Part shown: positions 28,350-36,011 of the stretch, piece by piece
Numbering within the stretch: position 1 is the first letter of the stretch
Layout of the letters: each line of letters begins with the position of its first letter
Assembly: GCF_000829395.1 (NCBI RefSeq)
Contig: NZ_AP014680.1
Coordinates: forward strand, 186,001 to 250,000
Direction: 5' to 3'
Source of the DNA: Paucilactobacillus hokkaidonensis JCM 18461
GTDB taxonomy: Bacteria > Bacillota > Bacilli > Lactobacillales > Lactobacillaceae
DNA: 64,000 nucleotides
Notes under the pieces: generated by a model
What the model saw: only the letters and a program-made list of their open reading frames with translations
Databases searched by the model: none
Told to the model about the DNA's origin: nothing
Made by a program: the position numbers and the translations under genes

Positions 28350-28485
28350 TATAATGAATTTGTAAAAGAAAGGGGCGTACTTTTCAGCACGTCCTTCCAG
28401 CGGAACCATTTTAAGAATGGCTGACTGGTTTATAGTGACTAAAGCCACCTCAACTCGTCAAAGTTATAATGGGTGGCTTTTTGTG
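28350..28485 (+). ncRNA. Antisense RNA of a type I toxin-antitoxin locus
   Basis: An extended -10 promoter TGC-TATAAT (28350-28355) would start an RNA near 28362. It ends at a terminator with stem aaagccacc / gggtggcttt (28441-28480) and T-run. This RNA overlaps the 3' part of the leftward toxin mRNA and includes the 13-base segment 28417-28429 complementary to the toxin 5' leader. Confidence 0.65.
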
Positions 28486-28514
28486 TGCGTACTTATAGTT
28501 TTGATTATCAGCTG

Positions 28515-28658
28515 TTACCGCTTGATAATCGCCACTACAATTGCCACAATGACGCTGATCAGCATGAGTATTAACCCACCAAAATCTAGCATCAACAAAA
28601 TTGCATCTGTAACAGACACAACAACTGGTCCTTTCTTCAGATTGATACCACATGGCAT
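28515..28658 (-). CDS. Putative holin-like type I toxin peptide (Hol_Tox/TxpA-like)
   Basis: A 47-residue peptide from ATG at 28658, or about 33-34 residues if translation begins at the GTG behind agaaagga. One hydrophobic helix (ILLMLDFGGLILMLISVIVA) is flanked by VSVTDA and a basic KR end; the L-x-x-M-x-x-F-G pattern is typical of the small membrane toxins annotated as holin-like. Its promoter is probably the extended -10 TGT-TATACT at 28754-28749. The hydrophobic frame is this one, not the longer frame that shares the region. See the antisense RNA opposite. Confidence 0.75.
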   Translation of the reverse strand: MPCGINLKKGPVVVSVTDAILLMLDFGGLILMLISVIVAIVVAIIKR

Positions 28659-28879
28659 CACCTCTTTTCAAAAATGACCAGTCAGCCATAATGCATTCCA
28701 TTATTTTGAAAACTAACCCATAATTTCACGCCCCTTAAAACTTCCAGCAGTATAACAAAGCTCTAATCCCTTTCGCATGACATTTAGATGATATTACGAC
28801 CATAAAATTCTAACTAACTTTTTTAACGAATTTACGGCTATTTGGCGTAGATAAACAGTTCTAATTTATATTCTGACTA

Positions 28880-28907
28880 TTGTATTTTTTTATATCGGTG
28901 ATATAAT
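28880..28907 (+). promoter_or_regulatory. thrS promoter
   Basis: TTGTAT (28880-28885), 16 bp, TATAAT (28902-28907), reading into the T-box. Confidence 0.75.
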
Positions 28908-28913
28908 TATTTT

Positions 28914-29177
28914 CAGATTGAAGGACGAGCTACATAGTTATCCGTCAGAGATGTTAAGACATAGGCTGAAATCTTAACAGTTAGGTGAGCTAAGGTAGTA
29001 CTACCTTTGAAAATCTATTTCCCCAATTAAGGAAATCCGGGTTGGTTCCCGCTAGCAGCCAATGGAGGCAAGATTTTGTGGACTTATTTTAGAGTACAGG
29101 TCTTGTGAACATGGGTGGAACCACGTTAATAATGTTAATAACGTCCCTAGTATCTTTTGATACTAGGGACTTTTTTA
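28914..29177 (+). ncRNA. Threonine T-box leader of thrS
   Basis: Long T-box with stem I (cagagatgttaag..cttaacagttagg), a likely ACT or ACC threonine specifier in ggtagtactacc, the T-box bulge gggtggaaccacg at 29113-29125 and a terminator gtccctagtatc / gatactagggac (29143-29170) with six T. Uncharged tRNA-Thr would stabilise the antiterminator. Confidence 0.92.
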
Positions 29178-29201
29178 TTTTATAAAAGGAGAGTGGAGTT
29201 A

Positions 29202-31004
29202 ATGGCACAAGTTCAAGTTTTAGCAGCAGACGGTTCAGTTAAAAAAATTGACCGCGATTCACCAGAAGGATTACAAGCATTGCGCCAAACAACAGCTTTA
29301 TTATTAGCTGCTTCATTGCACCAAAAGTTTGATAAAATTCGGTTAGGAGCAGCGGTGGCCAGCGATGATGGCTTTTACGTTGATTCTGACAAAGATGAAA
29401 TTCAAGTTTCAGCTGATGAATTGAGTGGATTAGAAGACAGTATTAAAAAATTCGCTAAAGACGACGCTAAAATTGAACGAGTAGAGGTAGCTTTGAACGA
29501 CGCACTGGCGCAAGTTAAGGCGGACCCATACCAAACAGAATTATTCAAAGAGGCTGCTAAAGGCGATAAAGTTTCATTGTTTAAAGTTGGTGACTTTGCA
29601 ACAATCGCTGGTGAAGATGTGCTTTGTTACGTTGATGCTGTTAAAAACTTTAAAGTCTTGTCCGTTGCCGGTGCTTACTGGCAAGGCAAGTCATCAAATC
29701 CAATGCTTCAACGGATTTATGGAACTGTTTTCTACAAAAAAGATGCGCTGGAAGCAGATTTACAAGCACGGCAAGAAGCACGTGAACGTGACCACCGGGT
29801 GATTGGTAATGATTTGGACCTCTTCTTCGTTGACCCTAAAGTGGGTGCCGGCTTGCCTTACTGGATGCCTAAAGGTGCCACGATTCGTCGGGTGATTGAG
29901 CGCTACATTATTGACAAGGAAGTTGCCAATGGTTATAAACACGTGTACACACCAATTTTAATGAATCTAGATGTGTATAAAACTTCTGGTCACTGGCAGC
30001 ATTATCGTGAAGATATGTTTCCACCAATGGACATGGGTGATGGCGAGCAACTTGAGTTACGCCCAATGAATTGCCCAAGTCATATTCAAATTTACAAACA
30101 TCATATCCGCTCATACCGTGAATTACCACTACGGATTGCCGAGCTGGGAATGATGCACCGTTATGAAAAATCAGGTGCTCTATCTGGGTTACAACGGGTT
30201 CGTGAAATGACCTTAAATGATGGTCACACATTTGTGGCTCCTAACCAAATTCAGGATGAATTTAAGAGCATTTTGAAATTAATGATCGAAGTTTATCATG
30301 ACTTTGATATTAGTGATTATAGTTTTCGGCTTAGTTATCGTGATCCAAAGAATACTGATAAGTACTTTGATGATGACGAAATGTGGAACAATGCGCAGAC
30401 AATGTTGAAGCAAGCCATGGATGATTTAGGCCTTGATTACTACGAAGCAGAGGGTGAAGCTGCATTCTATGGTCCTAAGCTTGATGTCCAAACAAAGACA
30501 GCGTTAGGAAATGATGAAACACTTTCTACTATTCAATTAGATTTCATGCTGCCAAAGCAATTTGATTTACATTATGTTGGTGAAGATGGCCAACAACATC
30601 GGCCAATCATGATTCATCGTGGCTTAGTTTCAACGATGGAACGTTTTACAGCTTACCTAACTGAAATGTACAAGGGAGCCTTTCCAACTTGGCTGTCACC
30701 GGAACAAGTTAAAATTATTCCAGTTAAGGAAGAAATTCATGCTGATTATGCTGAAAGTCTTCGCAAGGAATTAGCAGCTGCCGGGATTCGAGTTTCAATT
30801 GATCATCGTAATGAAAAAATGGGTTACAAGATCCGTGAAGCCCAAACACAAAAAGTGCCATATACATTGGTTGTTGGGGACAAAGAAGTTAAAGACACTG
30901 GTGTAACTGTCCGTAAATATGGTGAAGAAAAGCAAGTAAGTAAATCAAAACAAGATTTCTTAGATGAAATTTTGGGAGATTTAAGTAGTTACTCGAGAGA
31001 ATAG
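29202..31004 (+). CDS. thrS: Threonyl-tRNA synthetase, divergent, with degenerate editing site
   Basis: A 600-residue class II synthetase, about 45 shorter than usual, with a reduced N-terminal region. The catalytic core keeps the zinc ligands (MNCPSH, NDGH, IHRG) and class II motifs ([29 protein letters not shown]). The editing domain has lost its known residues: HSxAH is replaced by QTTAL near residue 30, and CRGPH by a stretch reading IAGEDV. So it should charge tRNA-Thr but probably cannot clear Ser-tRNA-Thr. Start follows aaaggagagtgg after the T-box. TAG stop lies at the edge of element R6. Confidence 0.93.
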   Translation: MAQVQVLAADGSVKKIDRDSPEGLQALRQTTALLLAASLHQKFDKIRLGAAVASDDGFYVDSDKDEIQVSADELSGLEDSIKKFAKDDAKIERVEVALNDALAQVKADPYQTELFKEAAKGDKVSLFKVGDFATIAGEDVLCYVDAVKNFKVLSVAGAYWQGKSSNPMLQRIYGTVFYKKDALEADLQARQEARERDHRVIGNDLDLFFVDPKVGAGLPYWMPKGATIRRVIERYIIDKEVANGYKHVYTPILMNLDVYKTSGHWQHYREDMFPPMDMGDGEQLELRPMNCPSHIQIYKHHIRSYRELPLRIAELGMMHRYEKSGALSGLQRVREMTLNDGHTFVAPNQIQDEFKSILKLMIEVYHDFDISDYSFRLSYRDPKNTDKYFDDDEMWNNAQTMLKQAMDDLGLDYYEAEGEAAFYGPKLDVQTKTALGNDETLSTIQLDFMLPKQFDLHYVGEDGQQHRPIMIHRGLVSTMERFTAYLTEMYKGAFPTWLSPEQVKIIPVKEEIHADYAESLRKELAAAGIRVSIDHRNEKMGYKIREAQTQKVPYTLVVGDKEVKDTGVTVRKYGEEKQVSKSKQDFLDEILGDLSSYSRE

Positions 31005-31131
31005 AGCGTGAGCAGGAACGCTAAGGGATCGTAGGCTAAGTTAGAAATGACCATTGATGAATCGATTTTTAATTCATTGATGGTCATTTCTAATTTAGCC
31101 CTAGATTGCTGTTCCTGGGAACACATTTCGG
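31003..31131. repeat. Palindromic element R6
   Basis: Starts in the thrS stop codon (agagcgtgagca), arms caggaacgctaagggatcgtaggctaa-type with ttagccctagattgctgttcctg, inner stem tgaccattgatgaatc with its complement, right end gaacacatttcgg. Confidence 0.85.
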
Positions 31132-31147
31132 CAACATAAATATTTAG

Positions 31148-31286
31148 GATACGAAAAAAGCCTCTCAAACTTTGGACAGTCGACAGAGGCTTAATTCGTA
31201 TTAAGTTAAGTTGAAAGCCCACCGCTTTAAACGGCAAGCATCAGGGATTGCAGTTATACCCAATAGTTGTAATTCCTTTTATTTAC
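31148..31286 (-). ncRNA. Small RNA candidate, possibly 6S RNA
   Basis: A strong leftward promoter, TTGATT (31320-31315), 16 bp, TATAAT (31298-31293), starts a transcript with no useful reading frame. It ends about 140 nt later at a terminator (aagcctct / agaggctttttt near 31153-31192). An internal hairpin gcttgccg / cggtgggc follows a cctgatg motif resembling Firmicute 6S RNAs. RNA status is well supported; the 6S identity is a guess. Confidence 0.5.
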
Positions 31287-31434
31287 ACTCACATTATATG
31301 ATATTTATTTTTTTAATCAAATCATGCCCATGCAGCAAATTGATTTCTTAATAGATTATAATCTGCCAAAAAGAAGTTACAATCTGCTATTCAAGTTTGC
31401 TCTTAACTTCGCTAGTATAGATAGTTGAAAGCGG

Positions 31435-31449
31435 TTTAAAAAATAAACA
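31435..31449. promoter_or_regulatory. cre-like site upstream of the lactonase gene
   Basis: TTGAAAGCGGTTTAA matches the cre consensus except one position, 17 bp before the start codon. Confidence 0.55.
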
Positions 31450-31465
31450 GTTAGAAGTGATTAAT

Positions 31466-32503
31466 ATGGAGAAATATTTTCTAGGTACATATACTCATCG
31501 TGTTAGTAAGGGAATTTATTCGTTTGATTTTGATCCTAGCAATGGACAAGCGTCTAATCTGAAACTGGTTCACGAAGCGGTTAATCCATTTTATTTAGCA
31601 TTGGGATCCGAGCATATATTATATTGCATTAACAATAACAACGATGTGACTAAACCTGGTGGCATTATGGCAATTGACGTTGACAATCCAAGTGTAGTTA
31701 AAGCGTCGACTTATGATTCTGCAATTTCAGGAACCTACATTGCATACAATGATGTAAAACGATTAATCTATTTAGCAAACTATGACATCAACGAATTAAG
31801 TCTTTACCATGTAGGCCATAATAGGATTGAGTTGCAAGACCGGACACATAATAATGGTGTTGTTGGCCCAAAAACAGAACAGCAAGATGGGCCACATCCG
31901 CATTTTATTAACCAAACGCCTGATGGTCGATTGCCTGTCTGTGATTTAGGGTTGGATCGTATTTTTACGTATGATATAACGGGAAAAAATCAATTCGAAT
32001 TGGTGGCTACATTAGTATTACCAGCAGGCTTCGGTCCACGACACTTACGATTTAATAAAGAGAAGAATATTGCATACGCTGTTGGTGAATTAAGTAGTGA
32101 AGTGGCGTCGTTGTCATATGATCAAGTAACTGGAGAATTTAAAATCATTGACATCAATGCGACGATCCCTGCTAGTTGGACCAAACACAATGGGGCTGCT
32201 GCAATTCGTATTTCAGGGGACAACCGATTTTTGTACATTTCAAATCGTGGGTATAACTCAATTGCGGTGTTTAGTATTGGGGATCATTTAAAGTTAATTC
32301 AGAATGTGGCTGCTGGCGGTGATTTTCCGTGGGATATTAATTTTTCACAGACGGAAGATTTTGTTTTGGTAGCCAATCAGCGCTCAGATAATTTGAGTGT
32401 TTTTAGTCGAAATGCTAAAACGGGAACCCTTAAATTAGTTAATAATCATTTTTGGTTACCAGAACCATTGGCAATCGTAGCAGCCGAAAAGCCCTTGAAA
32501 TAA
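31466..32503 (+). CDS. Lactonase-family beta-propeller protein (6-phosphogluconolactonase-like)
   Basis: A 345-residue seven-bladed beta-propeller of the Pgl/YkgB lactonase family, thought to hydrolyse 6-phosphogluconolactone in the oxidative pentose phosphate route. Landmarks: YFLGTYTHRVSKGIYSFDF at the N-terminus, GPHPHFINQTPDG near 143, GPRHLRFN near 190 and YISNRGYNSIAVF near 262. Start at ATG behind gaagtgatt; an in-frame GTG 9 bp earlier overlaps that site. A hairpin aagccctt / aagggctt covers the stop and may terminate. Confidence 0.85.
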   Translation: MEKYFLGTYTHRVSKGIYSFDFDPSNGQASNLKLVHEAVNPFYLALGSEHILYCINNNNDVTKPGGIMAIDVDNPSVVKASTYDSAISGTYIAYNDVKRLIYLANYDINELSLYHVGHNRIELQDRTHNNGVVGPKTEQQDGPHPHFINQTPDGRLPVCDLGLDRIFTYDITGKNQFELVATLVLPAGFGPRHLRFNKEKNIAYAVGELSSEVASLSYDQVTGEFKIIDINATIPASWTKHNGAAAIRISGDNRFLYISNRGYNSIAVFSIGDHLKLIQNVAAGGDFPWDINFSQTEDFVLVANQRSDNLSVFSRNAKTGTLKLVNNHFWLPEPLAIVAAEKPLK

Positions 32504-32575
32504 GGGCTTCTGTAACACCCGGTATAAAAGCAAAGAAAGCGATACCAAAAAAGTTAAAAAGTTTAAGCTTTTTGA

Positions 32576-32604
32576 TTGTATATTGGAGATGGTCATGGTA
32601 ATAT
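32576..32604 (+). promoter_or_regulatory. Promoter of the long tandem-hairpin RNA
   Basis: TTGTAT (32576-32581), 17 bp, TAATAT (32599-32604) with an extended -10 TGG. No coding gene follows before the terminator at 33165. Confidence 0.6.
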
Positions 32605-32610
32605 ACAGTT

Positions 32611-33168
32611 ACAGGAAGGAAAGATTCTTGTGATTACCGCCTTCTCACACAGGTTCCTTGCAACAAGTAATAAAATGTATTAGATGTGAAGTTAGTATTA
32701 GATCAACTAAGTGATATCTAAAGTAGTACCAGAATTAAGAAGTAGTACCAAGACAAAAGCTAATGCCAGTCATCATATTTAAAAGATAGATCGGGTGGCT
32801 GAGCGGGTTAGATCTGAACAAGATAAAAGAAGTAGAACCAAAAACAAAGCTAATGCTAGTCACCATATTTAAAAAGTTAGATTGGGTGGCTACGCGGGTT
32901 AGATCCGAACAAGATAGAAGAAGTAGTACCACAAAAGTTAATGCTGGTCATCGTATTTAAAAAGTTCGTTTGGATGGCCATGCGGGTTAGATTTGAGTAA
33001 GATAAAAGCTACAAGAGATATTGGTCCATCAAACCAGAATCACGAATAAGTAGTTAAGTTTTGAGGCGAGATATATAAAAACAAAGTTGAAACAATTAGG
33101 TAGTTGCAAGTCACCTTCCTGTTGTTAAACGAACCGGAGAAGAGAAGGCTCCGGTTTTATTTTTGTCT
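32611..33168 (+). ncRNA. Long non-coding RNA candidate with three tandem structured repeats
   Basis: Promoter at 32576-32604 and terminator gaaccggag / ctccggtttt (33130-33160) bound about 550 nt with no credible reading frame. Units of 90, 91 and ~88 bp start at 32738, 32828 and 32919. Each can form the same hairpin: CAGTCATC/GGTGGCTG, TAGTCACC/GGTGGCTA, TGGTCATC/GATGGCCA, with three positions changed in a compensating way, plus an outer ctaat/gttag stem. The 3' end has caccttcctg just before the terminator, an anti-Shine-Dalgarno-like single strand typical of pairing sRNAs. Confidence 0.7.
32738..33007 (+). repeat. Three tandem ~90 bp repeats
   Basis: Units at 32738-32827, 32828-32918 and 32919-33007. 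Conserved blocks: agaagtag(t/a)acc, aatgc, tatttaaaa, gcgggttagat. A truncated piece (aagtagtacc) precedes at 32721. Spacing and length rule out a CRISPR array. Confidence 0.9.
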
Positions 33169-33177
33169 AAATTTGCA

Positions 33178-33241
33178 AGAATATTGCATTACACTGCAAT
33201 ATTCTTTTACTTTGTTATAATATTGCACTATACTGCAATAT
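33178..33241. promoter_or_regulatory. Twin palindromic operators upstream of the AAA/DUF4143 gene
   Basis: Site 1: AGAATATTGCA, 6 bp, TGCAATATTCT (33178-33205), a perfect 11 bp inverted repeat. Site 2: ATATTGCA, 6 bp, TGCAATAT (33220-33241). Centres are 39 bp apart. A -10-like TATAAT at 33216 overlaps site 2 and another lies at 33268. The binding regulator is not in the neighbourhood. Confidence 0.8.
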
Positions 33242-33297
33242 CTACTGATTTTAACGTTAAAATGCAGTATAATACAATAAACACGAGGTGATTTCGT

Positions 33298-34494
33298 ATG
33301 ATAGAACGACCAAAATATCTTGCAGAGCTGATTGAATTTAAAGATACAGATCTGATCAAAATTATCACAGGTGTTCGGCGATCCGGTAAATCTGTTTTAC
33401 TAATGTTGTACCGTGATTATTTATTGAAACAAGGTATTGAGGCACGTGATATTATCTATATTAATTTTGAAGATTATCAAATGCAATTAGTACAAACTGA
33501 AAACCAATTACGAAAAATTTTAGATAAACGCCTAAATAAGAACAGACGTCAGTACATTTTATTGGATGAAATTCAAAACGTAAGTGGATGGCAACGTGTA
33601 ATTAATGGTGTTCGAGTGAGCTTTAACTGTGATATTGTCATTACTGGTTCTAATGCCAAAATGTTATCTGGTGAATTGGCAACACTGTTGAGTGGACGTT
33701 ACGTAGAGATTCCGATATATCCTTTTTCCTTTAAAGAATTTTTAAACGCTAAAAATATTAGTTCAGATTCCAGAGAAATTGACTCAGCATTTACTGAGTA
33801 TGAAAAGTTTGGTGGCTTTCCAGCTGCTATTTTGGCAAATGATGCGGTAAAAGATCAGGTGTTAAAAGGGATCTACGATGCTGTCATTTTAAATGATGTT
33901 TCAATGCGGGGCAATGTTCGGGATGTTACAATATTAAGAGCTGTCGTTGGTTTTTTGGCAGATAATACTGGACAGCTTGTTCAGCCAAATAAAATTGCTA
34001 ACACTTTAAAAAGTGAGGGAATGCGTGTTAGTCCGCATACGATCACACGATATCTTGAGTTATTAGAAAATGCTTTTTTATTTTATCATGTACAGCAATA
34101 TGATTTACGAGGTCGTCAGTATTTAAAAACGACAGGTAAATATTTTATTGCTGACTCCGGATTGCGACGAATTGCTGTAGGACGACGGGCAGGTAATTAT
34201 AGTAATCAGTTGGAAAACATAGTTTATATCGAGCTTAAGCGGCGCGGCTATATAATTAATGTTGGTAAATTGGGTAGTAAAGAAATTGATTTTGTGGCGC
34301 GTAAAGATGATGATATTTTGTATGTTCAAGTCACTTACGAATTGCCAGACAATAAGCATGAAACTAACAATTTACTCAAGTTAAATGATAATTATCAAAA
34401 AATTGTAATTACTCAGAAATATTATGAAGTTACTCAAATCGACGGGATCCCAATTATTAACATCGTCGACTGGCTATTGGATAGAAAATCTTGA
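33298..34494 (+). CDS. AAA ATPase with DUF4143 domain
   Basis: A 398-residue ATPase of the AAA_14/DUF4143 group. Walker A GVRRSGKSVLL at about 25-35, Walker B YILLDEIQNV at about 86-95, sensor-like ITGSNAKMLSGELATLLSGRY at 120; a winged-helix-like linker and a C-terminal nuclease-like region with EIDFVARK near 325 and a following VQVTYEL, recalling a PD-(D/E)xK fold. Such genes are widespread orphans, sometimes proposed as defence or toxin-like. Start follows gaggtgattt. Confidence 0.88.
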   Translation: MIERPKYLAELIEFKDTDLIKIITGVRRSGKSVLLMLYRDYLLKQGIEARDIIYINFEDYQMQLVQTENQLRKILDKRLNKNRRQYILLDEIQNVSGWQRVINGVRVSFNCDIVITGSNAKMLSGELATLLSGRYVEIPIYPFSFKEFLNAKNISSDSREIDSAFTEYEKFGGFPAAILANDAVKDQVLKGIYDAVILNDVSMRGNVRDVTILRAVVGFLADNTGQLVQPNKIANTLKSEGMRVSPHTITRYLELLENAFLFYHVQQYDLRGRQYLKTTGKYFIADSGLRRIAVGRRAGNYSNQLENIVYIELKRRGYIINVGKLGSKEIDFVARKDDDILYVQVTYELPDNKHETNNLLKLNDNYQKIVITQKYYEVTQIDGIPIINIVDWLLDRKS

Positions 34495-34514
34495 TAATCA
34501 TCATGTTTAATCTG

Positions 34515-34608
34515 TTCTTGCAACGGAAACGAAATTGTTGGATAATAAAATTTCTTGGTAGGGGTATTCAATATACGCACGATTCAATTTGAATCGTGTT
34601 TTTTTTGC
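34515..34608 (+). ncRNA. Duplicated intergenic element D1 with terminator
   Basis: A ~93 bp block (cttgcaacggaaac ... gataataaaatttcttgg, aggggtatt, aatatacgcac) ending in the hairpin cacgattc/gaatcgtg and T-run. A near-identical block D2 occurs at 37580-37672. It could be a small RNA or the end of an ancestral repeat. The following 34621-34803 shows nothing recognisable. Confidence 0.5.
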
Positions 34609-34803
34609 TTTTTAGTGCTTATTCCAGTATTGTCTTTACTGTTAGTGACCCAAACACCAAACAAAAAAGAGCATAACCTGATCGCAATGGTCACATACAC
34701 CCGCCATCCTTGGTCATTCTCTATTTTTTAATCCAAACTAATTAATGATAAACGCAAAAGATCCAATCCAGTAGCCAATACTCACATTCAAATTCGTTCC
34801 TCC

Positions 34804-35631
34804 TTATCGAGTAGCTTGGTCAAGGCGACTCATCCACCAACCAAGCCAAGTACCTAAGCCCAGCATTACCGCACTAGCTGCCAACGCGCCGAGAGACATA
34901 TGAATAGTTTCTGACGGAACAATCATCACCGTTGACGCAGCAACGATTCCCAAAATCAAGTGAAACAGTTGTGGATAAAAGGTTCTAAACAGGTAATCCA
35001 TCAATTTTGACAAGATGGCAATCACCAGTAAAACACCTAATATTAACGGAGTAATCACTGACATATCGCCAACTTTAATTGCATCAGTCATTGCCTTGTA
35101 CAAACCAAGATAAATGAGAAAATTTGATGGGCTCAATCCTGGGATTACCAATCCCAGACCAATCAACGCACCACCCAGCACCCATGAACTGAATTTCGGT
35201 TCAATTGCTGAAAATAATGGCGCCCCAAACAACAAGAATAGTAACATTGCAACAAAGGCGGCCATCATTAGGAACACGTCTCCAGCACTACGGCCCTTTT
35301 GTCCCGCATCTTTCCAAAGTGCAGGGATCGTACCGACAATCGCGCCAATAAAAAACCATAAGATAATCGCCTCAAAGTTTCCCAATAAGTAACTAATGGC
35401 AAAGGAGAGTAAGAAAATTCCGCCAATTGCGCCAATTCCAACCGGTAGAAAGAAAAAAATGTTTTGTTTTAATCGTCTAAATGGGTGAGCTAAAAAGTCA
35501 ATCAACTGTTCATAAATACCGAACACAGCTGCTAATGCCCCACCACTGATACCAGGTAAGATGAACCCCGTTCCGATCAGTGCCCCCTTCAATGCTCGAA
35601 GAAGCCAGCTTTGTGGTCTGTGATTGTTCAT
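34804..35631 (-). CDS. DUF368 membrane protein (PopT-like undecaprenyl phosphate translocase family)
   Basis: A 275-residue protein with about eight membrane segments. The N-terminal GALIGTGFILPGISGGALAAVFGIYE and the mid-protein LGLVIPGLSPSNFLIYLGLYK are the paired signatures of DUF368, a family shown in some bacteria to recycle undecaprenyl phosphate across the membrane. Start at 35631 follows ggaggatttca. Monocistronic. Confidence 0.85.
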   Translation of the reverse strand: MNNHRPQSWLLRALKGALIGTGFILPGISGGALAAVFGIYEQLIDFLAHPFRRLKQNIFFFLPVGIGAIGGIFLLSFAISYLLGNFEAIILWFFIGAIVGTIPALWKDAGQKGRSAGDVFLMMAAFVAMLLFLLFGAPLFSAIEPKFSSWVLGGALIGLGLVIPGLSPSNFLIYLGLYKAMTDAIKVGDMSVITPLILGVLLVIAILSKLMDYLFRTFYPQLFHLILGIVAASTVMIVPSETIHMSLGALAASAVMLGLGTWLGWWMSRLDQATR

Positions 35632-35907
35632 TGAAATCCTCCAAATCGCAAATTATTATAACCATAATTCAATTATACATGATATTACTCTTTTCTTATA
35701 CTATTAATTATAAAAAAGAAATAATTCTTAGAAAAACTTGATGATTTATTTTCTTTGCTTTCATTCAGTTGGCAGGCTATTAGGTTGGAAATGCCACCAT
35801 TTCAATCCATAATTTAAAACACTGTTATTTTTACTTTATTAGCTATGTTTCTGACGACAATGAGAGTGGCAAAAAGTCGCTTAAATTCTGAACGTACTAA
35901 GTTGTCC

Positions 35908-36002
35908 GTGGAACTGCTACGCTTTGGCGCCACTACACCGTAATTCGGTAGTGGAAATCGCAAGTTGCTAAAGCAACGAATGCCAATGGCAGTTTCTCCA
36001 CC
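35908..36002. repeat. Nested palindromic structure, single copy
   Basis: Outer arms gtggaactgc / gcagtttctccac, inner ccactac/gtagtgg and a small gttgc/gcaac hairpin. It lies just before ISLre2 copy 2 and does not match the R family. Function unknown. Confidence 0.5.
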
Positions 36003-36011
36003 TTACATATA

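Noticed and set aside
28417-28701. Two longer open frames overlapping the type I toxin
   Set aside because: They lack good start sites and give non-hydrophobic products; the 47-codon frame has the toxin pattern.
32800-32990. tRNA-like gggtggctgagcgggtt segments
   Set aside because: No acceptor pairing, T-arm or anticodon loop could be built; the segment fits the repeat hairpin instead.
32738-33007. Possible CRISPR array from regular ~90 bp repeats
   Set aside because: The whole unit is repeated with no unique spacers, only three copies are present and no cas genes lie nearby.
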